DNA of 64,000 bases, from NCBI GenBank assembly GCA_018350325.1, contig JAEVLN010000045.1, positions 193,050-257,049 on the forward strand, in the 5' to 3' direction. How positions within the stretch are numbered: the stretch's first letter is position 1; each line of letters opens with the position of its first letter. The position numbers were made by a program, and so were the translations under genes. The notes beneath the pieces are model-generated. The model searched no databases, had not been told where the DNA came from, and worked only from the letters and a program-made list of their open reading frames with translations. Origin of the DNA: Globodera rostochiensis. Lineage: Eukaryota > Nematoda > Chromadorea > Rhabditida > Heteroderidae. Shown here in pieces: positions 34,549 through 45,376 of the stretch.

Positions 34549-36405
34549 ATGAACAGCTCGAACAGTTACACCACTTCAAAATTGGTAATTAAAATTATTG
34601 TTTTAAATTTTCTAAAATATTCTTTTGTTAAACAGAAGTGCATTAAAATGAAAATAGTTTGTCCAATTCAAACAGTTAGTTGTTTTTTAATAACAAAACT
34701 CAAAAATTACTGATCATGAGTGAACATGGTTTGTAGCAATAAAAATTTTGAAGGACCCATCGATCAGCAGCAATACTTTTTATTTGAAGCAGTTCAATGT
34801 AATAATCCTCTTTTTACATATGTAGTCACTGCTCGCCGTTTCCGTCTACTTTTTCACAGTCACAAAATCTGTGCTTTGTTTGATTGGAATTTTGCTGAAT
34901 TTGTCGTTGATTTACGTCACGGTGCGTGCCAAATGGCTCCATGGCATTTGTAACATTTTGCTGGTTCTTTATGATGCATCGCTAATCCCATTTTTGGCCG
35001 GAGTGCCATTCTATCTAATTGAAATCGGAACAGGCAAATTTTTATCATTTATATTATATATTTTTTAATTTTGAAACAAAAAATTATGTAAATGGTAACG
35101 ATTTAACTTTTTTTGTCTCAGGTGTTAACTCAATGCAAGTATACGACTGCTTCAGAATCCAGATATTGCCATTGTTCATGTTTTGTGCTTCATTCCCATT
35201 GATGCTTTGCATTGCGACTGATCGTTTTATTGGTGTCGTCTTTCCAATGAAGTCAATTAATACGAATTTTTGTAGAGATTAAAAAACATGATGTTGATTA
35301 TTTAAAAAGCTTAATTTTAAAAAATATGGTATTTTTAGGTATAAATCGCTTAATAAATGGACAGCTGTCGGAGTTGCATTGGCTCTGAGCTCAACGTATT
35401 CAAGCTTTTACATATTTGCTGCTTATCAAAATGCTAAACAACATCATATGTACATTCATTGTTTATTATTTTATTATATTTAATATTTATTATTAAATGT
35501 TAATCGAATGGATATATTTTATGATTAATTTTAAGACCAATTGCATGCACAACCACCGCTGCATTGGGCGCTGTCGTAAATACAATAGCAAAAACAAATT
35601 TTGCACTTGAGCTTGTCGCAATTTTGATGTACATCAGCATTTGGTTGCATATGAATAATTTGGACAAAAAATTGCGAAAAGAAAATCAAACCAACAATGG
35701 TAAGAAAACCTTATATAATTTTAAAAATCAAATATTTTTTTGTGCTTTTTTTGTAGAATTTAATGAAATTTTAAATACAGTATTTAATAGAGCCTCCGGG
35801 GGCTCTATTGTTCAACCCCAATTAAAAGGCGACCTCTAAGGAGGGGACTCTATTAGGGAGGCGGCTTTATTAAGGTTGGGGGCTCTATTAGGGAGGGTGG
35901 CTTTAGTAGAGGAAAACGGTAAAATATAATTTTATTTAAAATAGTTCCTGATATTCCCCAATTTTTGTAGTGACCATTCGTCGTCTTTTCAAATCGCTGT
36001 TTACAATATTGTTGGTTGATTTCGTTGGTTGGTCCACCAATTCTCTTTCAATTACCATTCTTGATCTGATCGGTATCACAACCTCTTCTGTAAAGTCTGA
36101 TCAACTGTTGTATTATTTCATCACCAGTTCACTCAATTATTTGGCATACATTTCATCCAGTTCCAATGCCATTTTACTCTACTCCTTCAGGTGAGCAAAA
36201 AAAGGGCATAAAAATGATTCATTAAATTATTTAAAAAAAAAACAATGATTTTTTCAGTCAAGAATACCAACGAGCTTTTGACGAATTTCTACCAGGATGG
36301 ATTATTGCGTTGAAAAATGCAATTTGCTGCAAACCTAACAATCTTATCGCGCCACAAAATTTAATAATGGTTGCGCCAAACCCAGGCAATGCCAATCAAA
36401 ATTAA
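34549..36405 (+). CDS. Serpentine chemoreceptor, srsx-like 7TM GPCR
   Basis: Complete receptor of roughly 380 residues from ATG at 34549 (MNSSNSYTTSKL, with an N-glycosylation site). TM1 starts at 34823 (SLLAVSVYFFTVTKSVLCLI). TM2 ends at GTG. The TM3 exon carries LCIATDRFIGVVFPM, the DRxxxVxFP motif of srsx. TM4 is VALALSSTYSSFYIFAAY, TM5 VVNTIAKTNFALELVAIL, TM6 begins TIRRLFKSLFTILLVDFVGW, and TM7 is LAYISSSSNAILLYSF. The tail begins SQEYQRAFDEFLPG. The intron 35034-35121 needs a GC donor (CAG|GCAAAT). A CTCTATTA-type inverted-repeat element sits in the intron before TM6. The stretch 34585-34822 could hide an alternative first exon. Confidence 0.85.
35776..35921. mobile_element. Inverted-repeat element in the srsx intron
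   Basis: Left end CAGTATTTAATAGAGCC, right end GGCTTTAGTAGAGGAAAAC, with repeated GGCTCTATTAGGGAGG words between. Same style as the element at 26070. It lies wholly within the intron between TM5 and TM6. Confidence 0.5.
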
Positions 36406-37013
36406 ACTTTTTGACAAAAATGATCAGCTAAATGTAAATTGTTGTAAAAAGAAATAAATAAAAAGGCTTTAATAAAATATTTGTTGATGTATGTTTGTCA
36501 AAAATAAATCTATTCGTTTACTACAAAACTTACCATATAAATTGCGATTTTATATGCTAAAAACGCGATATGTGTGTGTTTTTATGTGCTTAACCCCAAA
36601 ATATGTACAAAATAGGCCAAATATCGATATCACATTATTATTTCTAACTAAAAATTAAATAAATCCACCTTATCGGAAACAAAAAGTTGATCAAAAAAAT
36701 AGTACCCACGCAGGTATGTTAAATTTATAAATAAAATCCTAAAATTAAAAATTTGTTCATATTTGATGGAAACAAATAACGGATATCAAACGAAAACAAA
36801 AATACTAAAACTAGAATTAAAAAAGAAACAATAAAAACGCATAAGTTGACGGACAGAAAATGATAATATAATTATGTTAAGATGCAAACAAATATTGGAA
36901 TTGAGACGGAAAAATGTAGGAAATCAAATCCGTTATCCGTCCGTATCTTTGCGCGACTAAATGACCTGGGCGATCTTTGTTTCATCCATTCATTAATCAT
37001 AGCCATTAGAACT
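36406..37013. other. Intergenic, no gene seen
   Basis: 3' flank of the srsx gene followed by AT-rich sequence, then the upstream region of the Cys/Gly-rich gene. A 91-codon plus frame from 36882 overlaps the promoter and looks like chance. Confidence 0.5.
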
Positions 37014-37031
37014 GTTCACATCTCTGTGAAC
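37014..37031. promoter_or_regulatory. Palindrome upstream of the TATA box
   Basis: GTTCACATCTCTGTGAAC is a perfect 7-bp inverted repeat with a 4-bp spacer, about 35 bp upstream of the TATA box. It could bind a dimeric factor; the half-site resembles those of nuclear receptors. Inference only. Confidence 0.35.
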
Positions 37032-37063
37032 TTTGAAGCATTGGACCCTATGACCATGGCCCA

Positions 37064-37072
37064 CTATATAAG
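37064..37072 (+). promoter_or_regulatory. TATA box of the Cys/Gly-rich gene
   Basis: CTATATAAG lies about 160 bp upstream of the ATG at 37222. A 5' UTR exon ending in a good donor (GTAAGT at 37154) and an acceptor TTTCAG at 37207 fit a spliced leader region. Confidence 0.55.
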
Positions 37073-37221
37073 CGACATCAATGGCCCAGTCCGGCAGCAT
37101 AAAACTTGCACCACAAGCAATTCTCTTCCTTTTCTGCTAAGTTTCCAATCTCGGTAAGTCAACTCAAAAAACTCTCCTTTTTGATCGTAATGCTGACATC
37201 CTTTCAGCTTCTCATCATGCA

Positions 37222-37819
37222 ATGATCGCCACAACCCGGTGTGTACTGCTTGTTCTGCTCGGAGCCACCATGGCGCAGGCTTTCCTCTCCACTTTGGAGT
37301 GATTTCGACTGATACATTGGCTTAAAAGAAACTTGCCCGTTAAGCGTTGCGCCCAGCGCCGTGCGCAACCGTCGCCACGGTGACGGTGGAGGTTGCGGCT
37401 GCGGTGGTGGCGCCGTGCAACTTGCGGTCGGCTGCGCAAGCCCGCCTCCCCCTCCCCCTCCATGCGGCTGCGGAGGCAGTGGCGGGGGCGGCGGAGGTTG
37501 TGGATGCGGAGGCGGATGTGGCGGCGCAGTTAAATTCGCGATTAGCTGCGCGAGCCCGCCTCCCCCTCCATGCGGCTGCGGTTGTGGGTGTGGTGGCGGC
37601 AGAGGTTGTGGATGTGAGTGTACTGCTCGCAAAACAGTAGCCGCAAAAACTTTGCCCCATTCAGGCTGCAATGGCGGTGGCTCCATCCAACTTGGCATTA
37701 GCTGCGCAAGCCCGCCTCCTCCTCACCCTCCATGCGGCTGCGGTTGTGGATGCGGTTGCGGACGCCGAAAGCGTATGGCTTTAATGCACCTCCAGCGCTC
37801 TCTTGGCGGTTTTGAGTGA
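37222..37819 (+). CDS. Secreted Cys/Gly/Pro-rich repeat protein
   Basis: Two exons, 37222-37298 and 37345-37819, give 183 residues. Exon 1 is a signal peptide ([20 protein letters not shown]). Exon 2 holds three imperfect repeats of a module: a hydrophobic piece with one Cys ([30 protein letters not shown]), then a Pro run, then a Cys-Gly run ([12 protein letters not shown] in the last). It ends QRSLGGFE. The antisense strand is also open (Pro/Gly-rich), but only this strand has a signal peptide, a TATA box and good splice sites. Cuticle, egg-shell or antimicrobial proteins of nematodes can have such composition; I do not recognise a named family. Confidence 0.7.
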
Positions 37820-38314
37820 AAATGAGAGCAGCGGCCTTTGCTGAACAATCGATCAGAACATTCAAACCAATTTAGAGTGATTTACATGAATATAGTCTTT
37901 ATTATTAGTTATAGCAATGCATTTAATGTTGCTTAATTATAAGATTTGTTTTTAAATATGTATGTATTTTTGAGTCTTTGTTTATTCACTTTCTTTTTTT
38001 GAGATTAAAAATTTAATAAATGAGAGATGACACGCGAGATAACGGCGGAATAAGGAAAAATGGGGGCTAAGGGCATCGATTGAGAAATTATTCACCGGCT
38101 TTCTGTTGAGAAATAAATATTCATTCTCTCCCCACCGCCTTCAGCAGCCCTTAGTCCTTCATTCATTTAATCATAAAACTGTTCATTTAAATTAAAATTT
38201 TAAACATTAATATTTTTAAAAAACAAAAAATTCAGCAATGTTTTTTAGCGAAATCACTAAATTAAGATTACAAATAATAGTAAATTACCTGGTGGCCTAT
38301 TTGCAGTCCATTTT
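37820..38314. other. Intergenic, no gene seen
   Basis: AT-rich spacer with the 3' flank of the Cys/Gly-rich gene and the upstream region of the PDZ gene. Confidence 0.5.
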
Positions 38315-39135
38315 ATGACCGAATTTTCACATCGTGCCGGCGCCCCGTTGGAGTGCATATGTATGGCTTTGAAGGTTTAAAAAATGTTTGTGACAAATAT
38401 ATATTAAAAATTTCCCCGCGCTCAAGGTCCATAAGTGCCAGGAGGGTGTCGACGCTCAGCACAACCCACGGTGGAGGTGTGCACCAAAAGATATTAAATA
38501 TTGCTTAAATTTAAATTTCTGCTTGGCTTCAATTCATCAAAAATTGATTGAAAAATTTGCTGTCGTAACTTCGTAAATTATTAAAAATTTGTGGCATTCC
38601 AGCATTGGCATGCGCATTGGCGGCGGCATCGACCAGGACCATCGGCAGTCCGTCTACAGCGATGCGGTTCAGAAAAATTAAATTTTGAAAAGAACATTTA
38701 CACAATTAGTTAAATACCTACTAAATAATTTAATAATTATCCCCTCAATTTTTTAGGGCATTTATGTGACCGGTGTTGAACCAAAGTAAAACAAATTTAT
38801 TTAGGCAATATTTTTTATTTTTTTGTTAGTTCACCTGCAGAAGTGGCGGGTCTGAAGGTGCACGACAAAATTCTGCAAGTGAACGGAGTCGATTATGTGG
38901 GGCATTATTGTTCATTTTATTTATTTTTATTTTTTACTAAAATTTATCGTTTTATTAATAAATGGAAAATTTCATTTTAAAATTCAATCGGCATAACTCT
39001 TCTGGCAATTTTAACAATTGATATTTGCAGACGATGATCACACATGAACGGGCCGTCAAATATCTGAAGAAGGAGCCGGTGTTGGACGTTTTGGTCACCA
39101 GGGCCAAACCGAAACAGGGCACCACGGAAGTGTGA
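38315..39135 (+). CDS. PDZ protein, TAX1BP3/TIP-1-like
   Basis: Small single-PDZ protein. The human counterpart binds C-terminal motifs of partners such as beta-catenin and rhotekin and competes with other PDZ scaffolds. The ATG at 38315 begins MTEFSHRAGAPLECICMALK. Later exons read VHKCQEG, then IGMRIGGGIDQDHRQSVYSD, GIYVTGVEPNSPAEVAGLKV, HDKILQVNGVDY and TMITHERAVKYLKK, ending KQGTTEV at 39135. The segments GGGIDQD, GIYVTxV, PAExAGL and DKIxQVNG match TIP-1 in order and spacing. The protein is about 125 residues, as in the family. The exact join of the second and third exons is the least certain point. Confidence 0.85.
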
Positions 39136-40389
39136 ACAGCACCGGCTTGGCTTTCTGTGTGACGATCAAAAGCGCAAAAATTATATTTTAAGAAAGAAAC
39201 AAATTCTTTGAACAATTCCATGTTTTCATATTAAAAAAGTTCAATTGAATCTGAGCATTCATATTTTGTTAGATGCTCTCAAAATTTTTTCTCCCACTCC
39301 CAAAATGAAACTTTGCCGGACTAAATTTCTCATTCAAAATTTGTGAACTTTGTTACGCCAAAATATAATTTTAAACATTTTTTCGCACAAATTTCCACAT
39401 TTGTAAGGCTTCTAACTTTTTTCAAATCTATTTTTTATAGCTAATACGTGATGACTTCCATTATTTTGCAAATAGGTTTATTTAACAAGTTGCCTGGCGG
39501 AAAAACTGAGTGTGTTGAACGCAAAAATAATAAACAACCCAAGTTTTGAATTTGAGAGAAACAATGGAAGCCTCACATCACTGTTTTGGATCATCTTTTG
39601 CCCCCCCCCCGAGGCGTTTCAACCGTCCACCAACGGGGAATTACTCTTTTCCATGGCACTTCTAAATGTACTCAAATTTCTTCATCAAACATTTTCTTTA
39701 TTGAAGCACTCACAAATTGTTTTCGCCATACATTGCGTGCGTAGAAATTACAAACAATTATAAAATAACGGATGGATAAACATTTCGTTTTTGAATTATA
39801 CAGTAACATTGCACTTTCTAATGTTGCGTGTCCGCCAATTAAAATTCGATTGACAATTAAAAGGTGAATTGTTTTGCAATAAAATGGAATGTAATTAGTA
39901 GGGCTGGGATTTTTGTTTTTATTTTGTGCATAGATGCTGATAGAGCTCAAAATTAGTGACGGGGTTTTTTAATTTATGAAATTGCTGGCATTCGTTGTAA
40001 GGAAGAGGTTTGAAATTGATGGTTGTTTCGGGGGGGCCCTTCCTGTGCAGCGACACGATTGTTTCGACGAATTAACGCAAAATCTTTGAGCAGCTGTTGG
40101 CGAAAGGGGCTGCTGGCCCACAATAGGAAAAAGCTGGAGAACATTACAGTAGCTGTTGGTAATTTTAAGGTTATTTTGGAGAAAAAAAAATGCTTTCTTC
40201 AATTAATTCCTGTTACTTGTGTCCATAATCGGTGAGTAGTAGACGTACACCATGGCTCTTGTTTTGGATCATCAAGGTTAATAATAGTGAAACTCTGTTG
40301 TAAATACATTTACATTGAAATTGACAATTTTAGGCTATTCAATGTCAATCGAACAAACAAATTTCTATTTATTATATATATTAATAATA
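39136..40389. other. Intergenic, no gene seen
   Basis: AT-rich. Small frames at 39512, 39672 and 40023 have no coding support. A possible extra exon of the srg-like pseudogene lies on the minus strand near 40230-40310. Confidence 0.45.
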
Positions 40390-42140
40390 TTAACGATTTT
40401 CATTTACCAAATAATAGCTTGCGAGTAACATATGACCGAAAAATGTTGCCAATGCATAAACCAACAATTTCTTCTCAATTTCAATGCCGTTGTTGTTGTT
40501 ACTGTTCTTCACATGTAATTTGTAGGCCACGAAAGTAGCAATGTTTATCAAAACGCATAAACCGTAAAAATGGCAGAGAATACGGCACAAACGTAAACGT
40601 AATATTTGAGGTACGGTCCCTTAACGAAGTTTTAGTGGAAAAACATCGGTTTCAGCAATATTCAATTTAACCTCACAATTAATTTAGTTCTGAATATGAA
40701 TGACAGTAAACTAACATTGCAGCTTCAGTTACGATGAAATTGCGGTCGGTGGTTGAATTTGGATTGTTAAATTGAATGATTCCATTCATATTAAATATCG
40801 GCCAACTTGTAAGTATTGGCATACAGAAAACAAACATTGTTATAAATGGAAGAAATTTGCACCACAACTTAAAACATATGTATACTTCTATTACTTTTAA
40901 TATGGTATAAAACTTTTTGGAATCCGGTTAACTGAGCACCAGCTTTGTGCTCAGGGGGGTGATTTCAGCGCCAAATTAAATTATTTAACGCTCTAAAATT
41001 ACCGATTTTAAACATGTTTTAGGGAGCTTTTGTCACCCGACTAAGTGTTAAAATGGGTCTATGACATTTTTAAATTTGGCAACCGGTGCCGGTGCCAAAA
41101 TGACCAGGGCCAAAACAATATCGTGCTTAAAAGATTTGGTGCTCAATTAACCAGTGCCCAGATGACTAGACCTAAATGACTAGGGCCGCTAATTATATGG
41201 AAATCCATTTTTTTTTGCGCACTCGGAACAGTGTATAAATACCATAGATAGTGTTTTTAGCTTTGCTTGGAGCTTCTAGAGCCTATTTTATAATCCATAT
41301 TTTTCCATGTTTGACTTTTTTGAGACTAAAAATTCTGCCACCAAAGAAATGAAAATTTTTAAAATTCTGTTTTTTCAAAAAAAATTTTTTGCAATGTCTT
41401 TAATTTCATACAAAAAATTTTTATTTCTCTTATTACTTCAATTAAGAAAATCTTGCCCATTTTTTGCTATATTTGATAAAAATTTTTATCCATATTTCGT
41501 CCATATTTTGCAATTTTGCCCATATTTGATCCATATTTTACAATTTTTCATCCATATTTTATGGCCATATTTCGAGATTTTTGTCCATATAATTAGCGGC
41601 CCTATAAATGACATAGCATCAATATTTAAATTATTGTAAAAAACGACCTTCTCATGTTTTAATGGCATTATGATTGCGGTCAATCGATTCAGCAATATAA
41701 AGGCAGTGACTAAATTAGTCGCTTGGAATGTGTGTTGGGTAAAGAATAATCCTATTGCAAGCATCCATGTGGGAATTTTGAATAGATCGGGTAAAGCACG
41801 GTACCAATCATGGAGGGCAGCCGATTGGCGCAGTAAGAGGTCAATACGTACATCAAATCCTGAAACATTTTTTAGCTAAAATTCTTAATGCTTTTTAATT
41901 ATGTCATCAAAACCCTATTAAACATTTGTACATAGAAACCCGAATCCGGTTTCGCCCAATTTGAATTCGTTACCGAAATTGCCCGCATAACAAAAAGCGC
42001 ATAGAATGATTTGTGGAACTTTTTGTGCCGAACGATGGTGACAATTTCGGCGATATAAGTGCCACTGACGGAATACTTACACAAATAGATACGCGGAACA
42101 TTGGAGTTTTAATTGAAATAGACCAATCGATAAAGTCCAT
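40390..42140 (-). pseudogene. srg-like serpentine receptor, frameshifted
   Basis: Minus-strand pieces in the order of an srg (class gamma) receptor. TM1 is split between two frames (ICVSIPSVAL, then YIAEIVTIVRHKKFHKSFYA; one T appears to be missing). A TM2-TM3 exon also changes frame (RLPSMIGTVLYPIYSKFP, then WMLAIGLFFTQHTFQATNLV). It carries the family motif LNRLTAIIMPLKHEK. TM4 follows (FLPFITMFVFCMPILTSWPI). TM5 onward (VYVCAVFSAIFTV, then LCVLINIATFVAYKLHVK) again shifts by one base and ends near ASYYLV. A MITE sits in one intron. Because homopolymer indels occur elsewhere in this assembly, some shifts may be sequence errors. Confidence 0.6.
41181..41604. mobile_element. MITE, hAT-like, 424 bp
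   Basis: Inverted ends TAGGGCCGCTAATTATATGG and CCATATAATTAGCGGCCCTA are perfect over 20 bp. A perfect 8-bp target duplication TAAATGAC lies at 41173-41180 and 41605-41612. The interior holds repeated CCATATTTxG words and no gene. Same family as 44217-44797. Confidence 0.85.
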
Positions 42141-42492
42141 GTTAGTCAATATAAAATTATGCTGAATTATTAGCGAAATATACAAAAATGTTAAATTTTC
42201 AATATGCAATACTTGCTAAAAATGTTCTAATATTTTTTAGGAAACACAATGCCAAGAATCTTAAATTCATTTTCTCACATTCTAATGAGCAATTAGTAAT
42301 AAACCCTTTCATATTCTTATTATTTTCTCATTGCAACACACTTACTTATAATAGTAATCAACATTGGTTGTGCGTCACTGGATGTACAAAATTGTACTAA
42401 ATAATGAATATTTCATGGCATTGCGTTGATGACACTAACAAAGTCCAAATTTAATTTAAACAACATACTAAATTTTAAAATGACATTTTAAT

Positions 42493-42714
42493 TTATTGAC
42501 TTACACTCTTCCATTCAGGTTGATTACAAGCGGAGCTCTTAAAGCAAAATAATAGCAACGTACCCAGAGATTATTTGTAAGGGCGACGGCAATAAACAAT
42601 CTCAATTGTTGTGTCTGTTTTTGTTTGGGCCAGCTTTTTTCACATATAATTTGTAGGCCACGAAAGTAGCAATGTTTATCAAAACGCATAAAACCGTAAA
42701 AATGGCAGAGAATA
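42493..42714 (-). pseudogene. Second srg-like receptor fragment (TM5-TM6)
   Basis: The minus-strand exon after an acceptor at 42715 reads VFSAIFTVLCVLINIATFVA then YKLYVKKAGPNKN. It shifts frame and continues LRLFIAVALTNNLW. It is nearly identical at its start to the TM5 region at 40530-40590. There the homologous run is one A shorter, which is exactly the base that breaks the frame in that copy. Confidence 0.55.
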
Positions 42715-42730
42715 CTAAAATTTCTGATGG

Positions 42731-43042
42731 AGCAAAATTTGATGTTTCATAAAAAATTAAGGGGTGGAGCAATAAACCTCAAATTTTGCATGATCCCATC
42801 TTTACAATTTCCGCTGATGTAAGATTGCCAAATAAAATAGAGTCTCAAACAAACCAGGTTTAAAAAAAGCACAATTTGGTTTTTGGCTCACAGCTCAACT
42901 CCATTCAAAAGACAGAGAGCAATAATATATCCAGAGAAAAGGCAACATTTTGCTCGATCATAAAGGCAGATATTTCAAGTCATAATTGTTTTTGTTAATT
43001 TTTAAAAAATAATTTCCTTTAAAAAAATTTTTGCGACAAAAC
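42731..43042. other. Intergenic, no gene seen
   Basis: AT-rich spacer between the receptor fragment and the unidentified minus-strand frame. Nothing supportable. Confidence 0.4.
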
Positions 43043-43700
43043 TTATGTTACACCCCTAAATAAATAGGATACACCCACCCTATTGGTTACGCGCCAATCG
43101 CTGCCACCACGAAGACGGTCCCGGAACACCGCCCGAATGTTATCGTCAGTGGCCAGGACAAACTGGCTTATCATGTTAAAAGCCGTGGCGGCACGATCTT
43201 CTTGCGCAATTATGTGCACGAAAAAAAGGTGTCCTAAAACCCATACAGTAAAAGGCTGGTCCTCATTTCTTAGACCACTCAAAAGCCACGCATGCAAACG
43301 CCGATAGGTCTTTGCCCTATCGAAACAACGCCGTTGCCGCCACCGCGTCCCGCAAGAGTTATGAATTGGCAAACTGGACATGCCGAGAAACAGGCTAAAA
43401 ATGAGTGGCAAGTCCTCAGCCGCAAAACTCCGTTGGTGTGTATCATTCTTTGTTCTGTTTGAAAAGAATTAATATCTACGCCTTCCCACTTTCTTAAGAA
43501 GGAAGCTGGCAAATGTCGCCAGAAGACTTCTGTAGTTTTGCCGCAACCAAAGCCACAACTTAAGACTATCTGGCAAACATTGACTGTCCGGCGTCAAGTG
43601 CGTTATTTGTTTGTAATTCCAAAAGCATTGTTTTTATTTTTAAAGTCAATCAAGAAGCCAATCCTGGCGGCCGAGCCGACAGTGACAACAAACCGCAAAA
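43043..43700 (-). pseudogene. Unidentified broken reading frame with a GKT motif
   Basis: The minus-strand frame 43043-43411 reads RRLHAWLLSGLRNEDQPFTV and ATAFNMISQFVLATDDNIRA. Upstream, in another frame, CGFGCGKTTEVFWRHLPASF (about 43500-43550) looks like a P-loop of a helicase or ATPase. GC content is higher than the surroundings, and the pieces are in different frames with no splice sites between them, so this is a decayed gene. A transposon or an old viral insertion are possible sources. I cannot assign the family and describe it only as seen. Confidence 0.35.
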
Positions 43701-44216
43701 AAATTCAAAAACATGCTAGGCAGTCGCATCGCTCATCACCAAAGCCTGGCCTTCCGAAAAAGTTGTTGCCCTGCGCCAATTGTCCACCTACGCCTGGTAC
43801 CGCTGATAAACTACGCTCGAAACCAAAAGCCGGTCACATTTCCTCTTGACCGTGCATATAGTTCGAGCTTCATTGAATGGTGTCTTGTTTATTTATGAAT
43901 TTTCTAGTTCAATATTGTTAATACATCTATTTATTAGTTAAATTAAAATCCATTTGTAAAGTAGTTTTAAATAAACCAATTTAAAAATATTTCTTTGCAT
44001 TTCTTTTAATGTTATATATTTTTAATCTTCTTTGCTTGAGACTTCATATTTTTGAATTAATTATGGTTGTTAGAGACGAGACCCAATAATTTAAAATTTT
44101 ATAATTTTTATTGAATTTTGATGGATAACGAGATTTTGTTCATGCCAACGCCAAATTTTGCTTTACGTCAATGCCAACCCATTCTTCGCATTCCCTCCAC
44201 TCTCTTCGTTTCTAAT
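43701..44216. other. Intergenic, no gene seen
   Basis: Continues the GC-richer patch to about 43860 (short overlapping frames, none convincing), then AT-rich spacer. Confidence 0.4.
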
Positions 44217-44797
44217 TAGGGCCACGATTTATATGGAATCCATATTTTTTGCGCACTCGGAACAGCGTATAAATGCCATAAATAGTGTTTTTAACTTTTG
44301 GTTGGAGCTTCTAGAGCCATTTTTATAATCCATATTTTCCATATTTTTCCATATTTCGCGATTTTATCCATATTCATTTTTTATACAATTTTGCTATTTT
44401 TCAAAAATTCCTTAACAAAAATGCAATATAAAAACGAAAAATACACCCTTACGGATCGACCTTTTTCAAAATTTTCAAAAAATACAACCCTAATGACCGT
44501 TTTTCAAAATTAAAAAACTGCACCCCTAAAAATAAACTTTTTTGCGACAAAAAATTCTGCCACCAAAATAATGAAAATTTGCTTATTTTCAAAAATTTTC
44601 TCTAAAATGCCGTAATTTGTTCATTATAAAATTTTTATTGCTCTTATTACTGCTAGAAGGAAATCTTGCCATTTTTTGCTATACATATTTGAAATTTTAT
44701 TAATATTTCGTCCATATTTTTGCAATTTTACCCCTATTTGATCCATATTTTTATGGCATATTTCAGAGATTTTTTGTCCATATAAATCGTGGCCCTA
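44217..44797. mobile_element. MITE, hAT-like, 581 bp
   Basis: Ends TAGGGCCACGATTTATATGG and CCATATAAATCGTGGCCCTA are perfect inverted repeats over 20 bp. The interior shares long stretches with the 424-bp element at 41181 (GCGCACTCGGAACAG, GGAGCTTCTAGAGCC, repeated TCCATATTTT). Flanking 8-mers (TTTCTAAT, TTATAATG) match only partly. Confidence 0.8.
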
Positions 44798-45376
44798 TTA
44801 TAATGCGATTTCTAAAGCTTACATTTTCCCGGAAATAATTCGAAGCGAACTCACATTTAAAGTAATTGATAAAAAGCCGCATAAAAGCGGTGGAAAATGC
44901 AGCAGGAAGCATTCATTTCAATTTTATATTATTGTTAGCTCAAAAAGTGGCACCAAATTTTGGCTTTACTCTTGGGGCCTCATGCTCGTCTTGTGGTTAT
45001 GCGCTAAAGTTCATAGTGCTTCTGCGCAAAAATGGTTTTCAGATTATTGCTTTGTTTTATTATAAGCTTAGTCTCTATTTTTACTACTGAAGTCAAAATG
45101 CCGAGGGCGTCCGACCGAGCGGCGTTTGTGAAAATTAAAAAAAAAAAATTCTTGCTAGAAAAAGCACCAGATCTCAGCACATGCCAAAATTAGATTAGTG
45201 ATTAGAAGCATTTTAGCCCGAATGAATGAAAACCAATTCACAAAAAAAACATAAACTCGGTCCCTAGTCTTATACTTTAAACCGGTTTCATTATTGCATT
45301 TTTGTTAGGAAATAAAAAGTTGCTCGTATAAAAATCAAATATTGTTTTATGAAATTAAAAATGTTTTTTAAGAATT
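44798..45376. other. Intergenic, no convincing gene
   Basis: A 74-codon plus frame at 44866-45090 starts with TTG and has no partner. Otherwise AT-rich spacer. Confidence 0.4.

Noticed and set aside
37204..37698. Pro/Gly/His-rich minus-strand frame of 164 codons
   Set aside because: Antisense of the Cys/Gly-rich secreted gene, which has the signal peptide, splice sites and TATA box.
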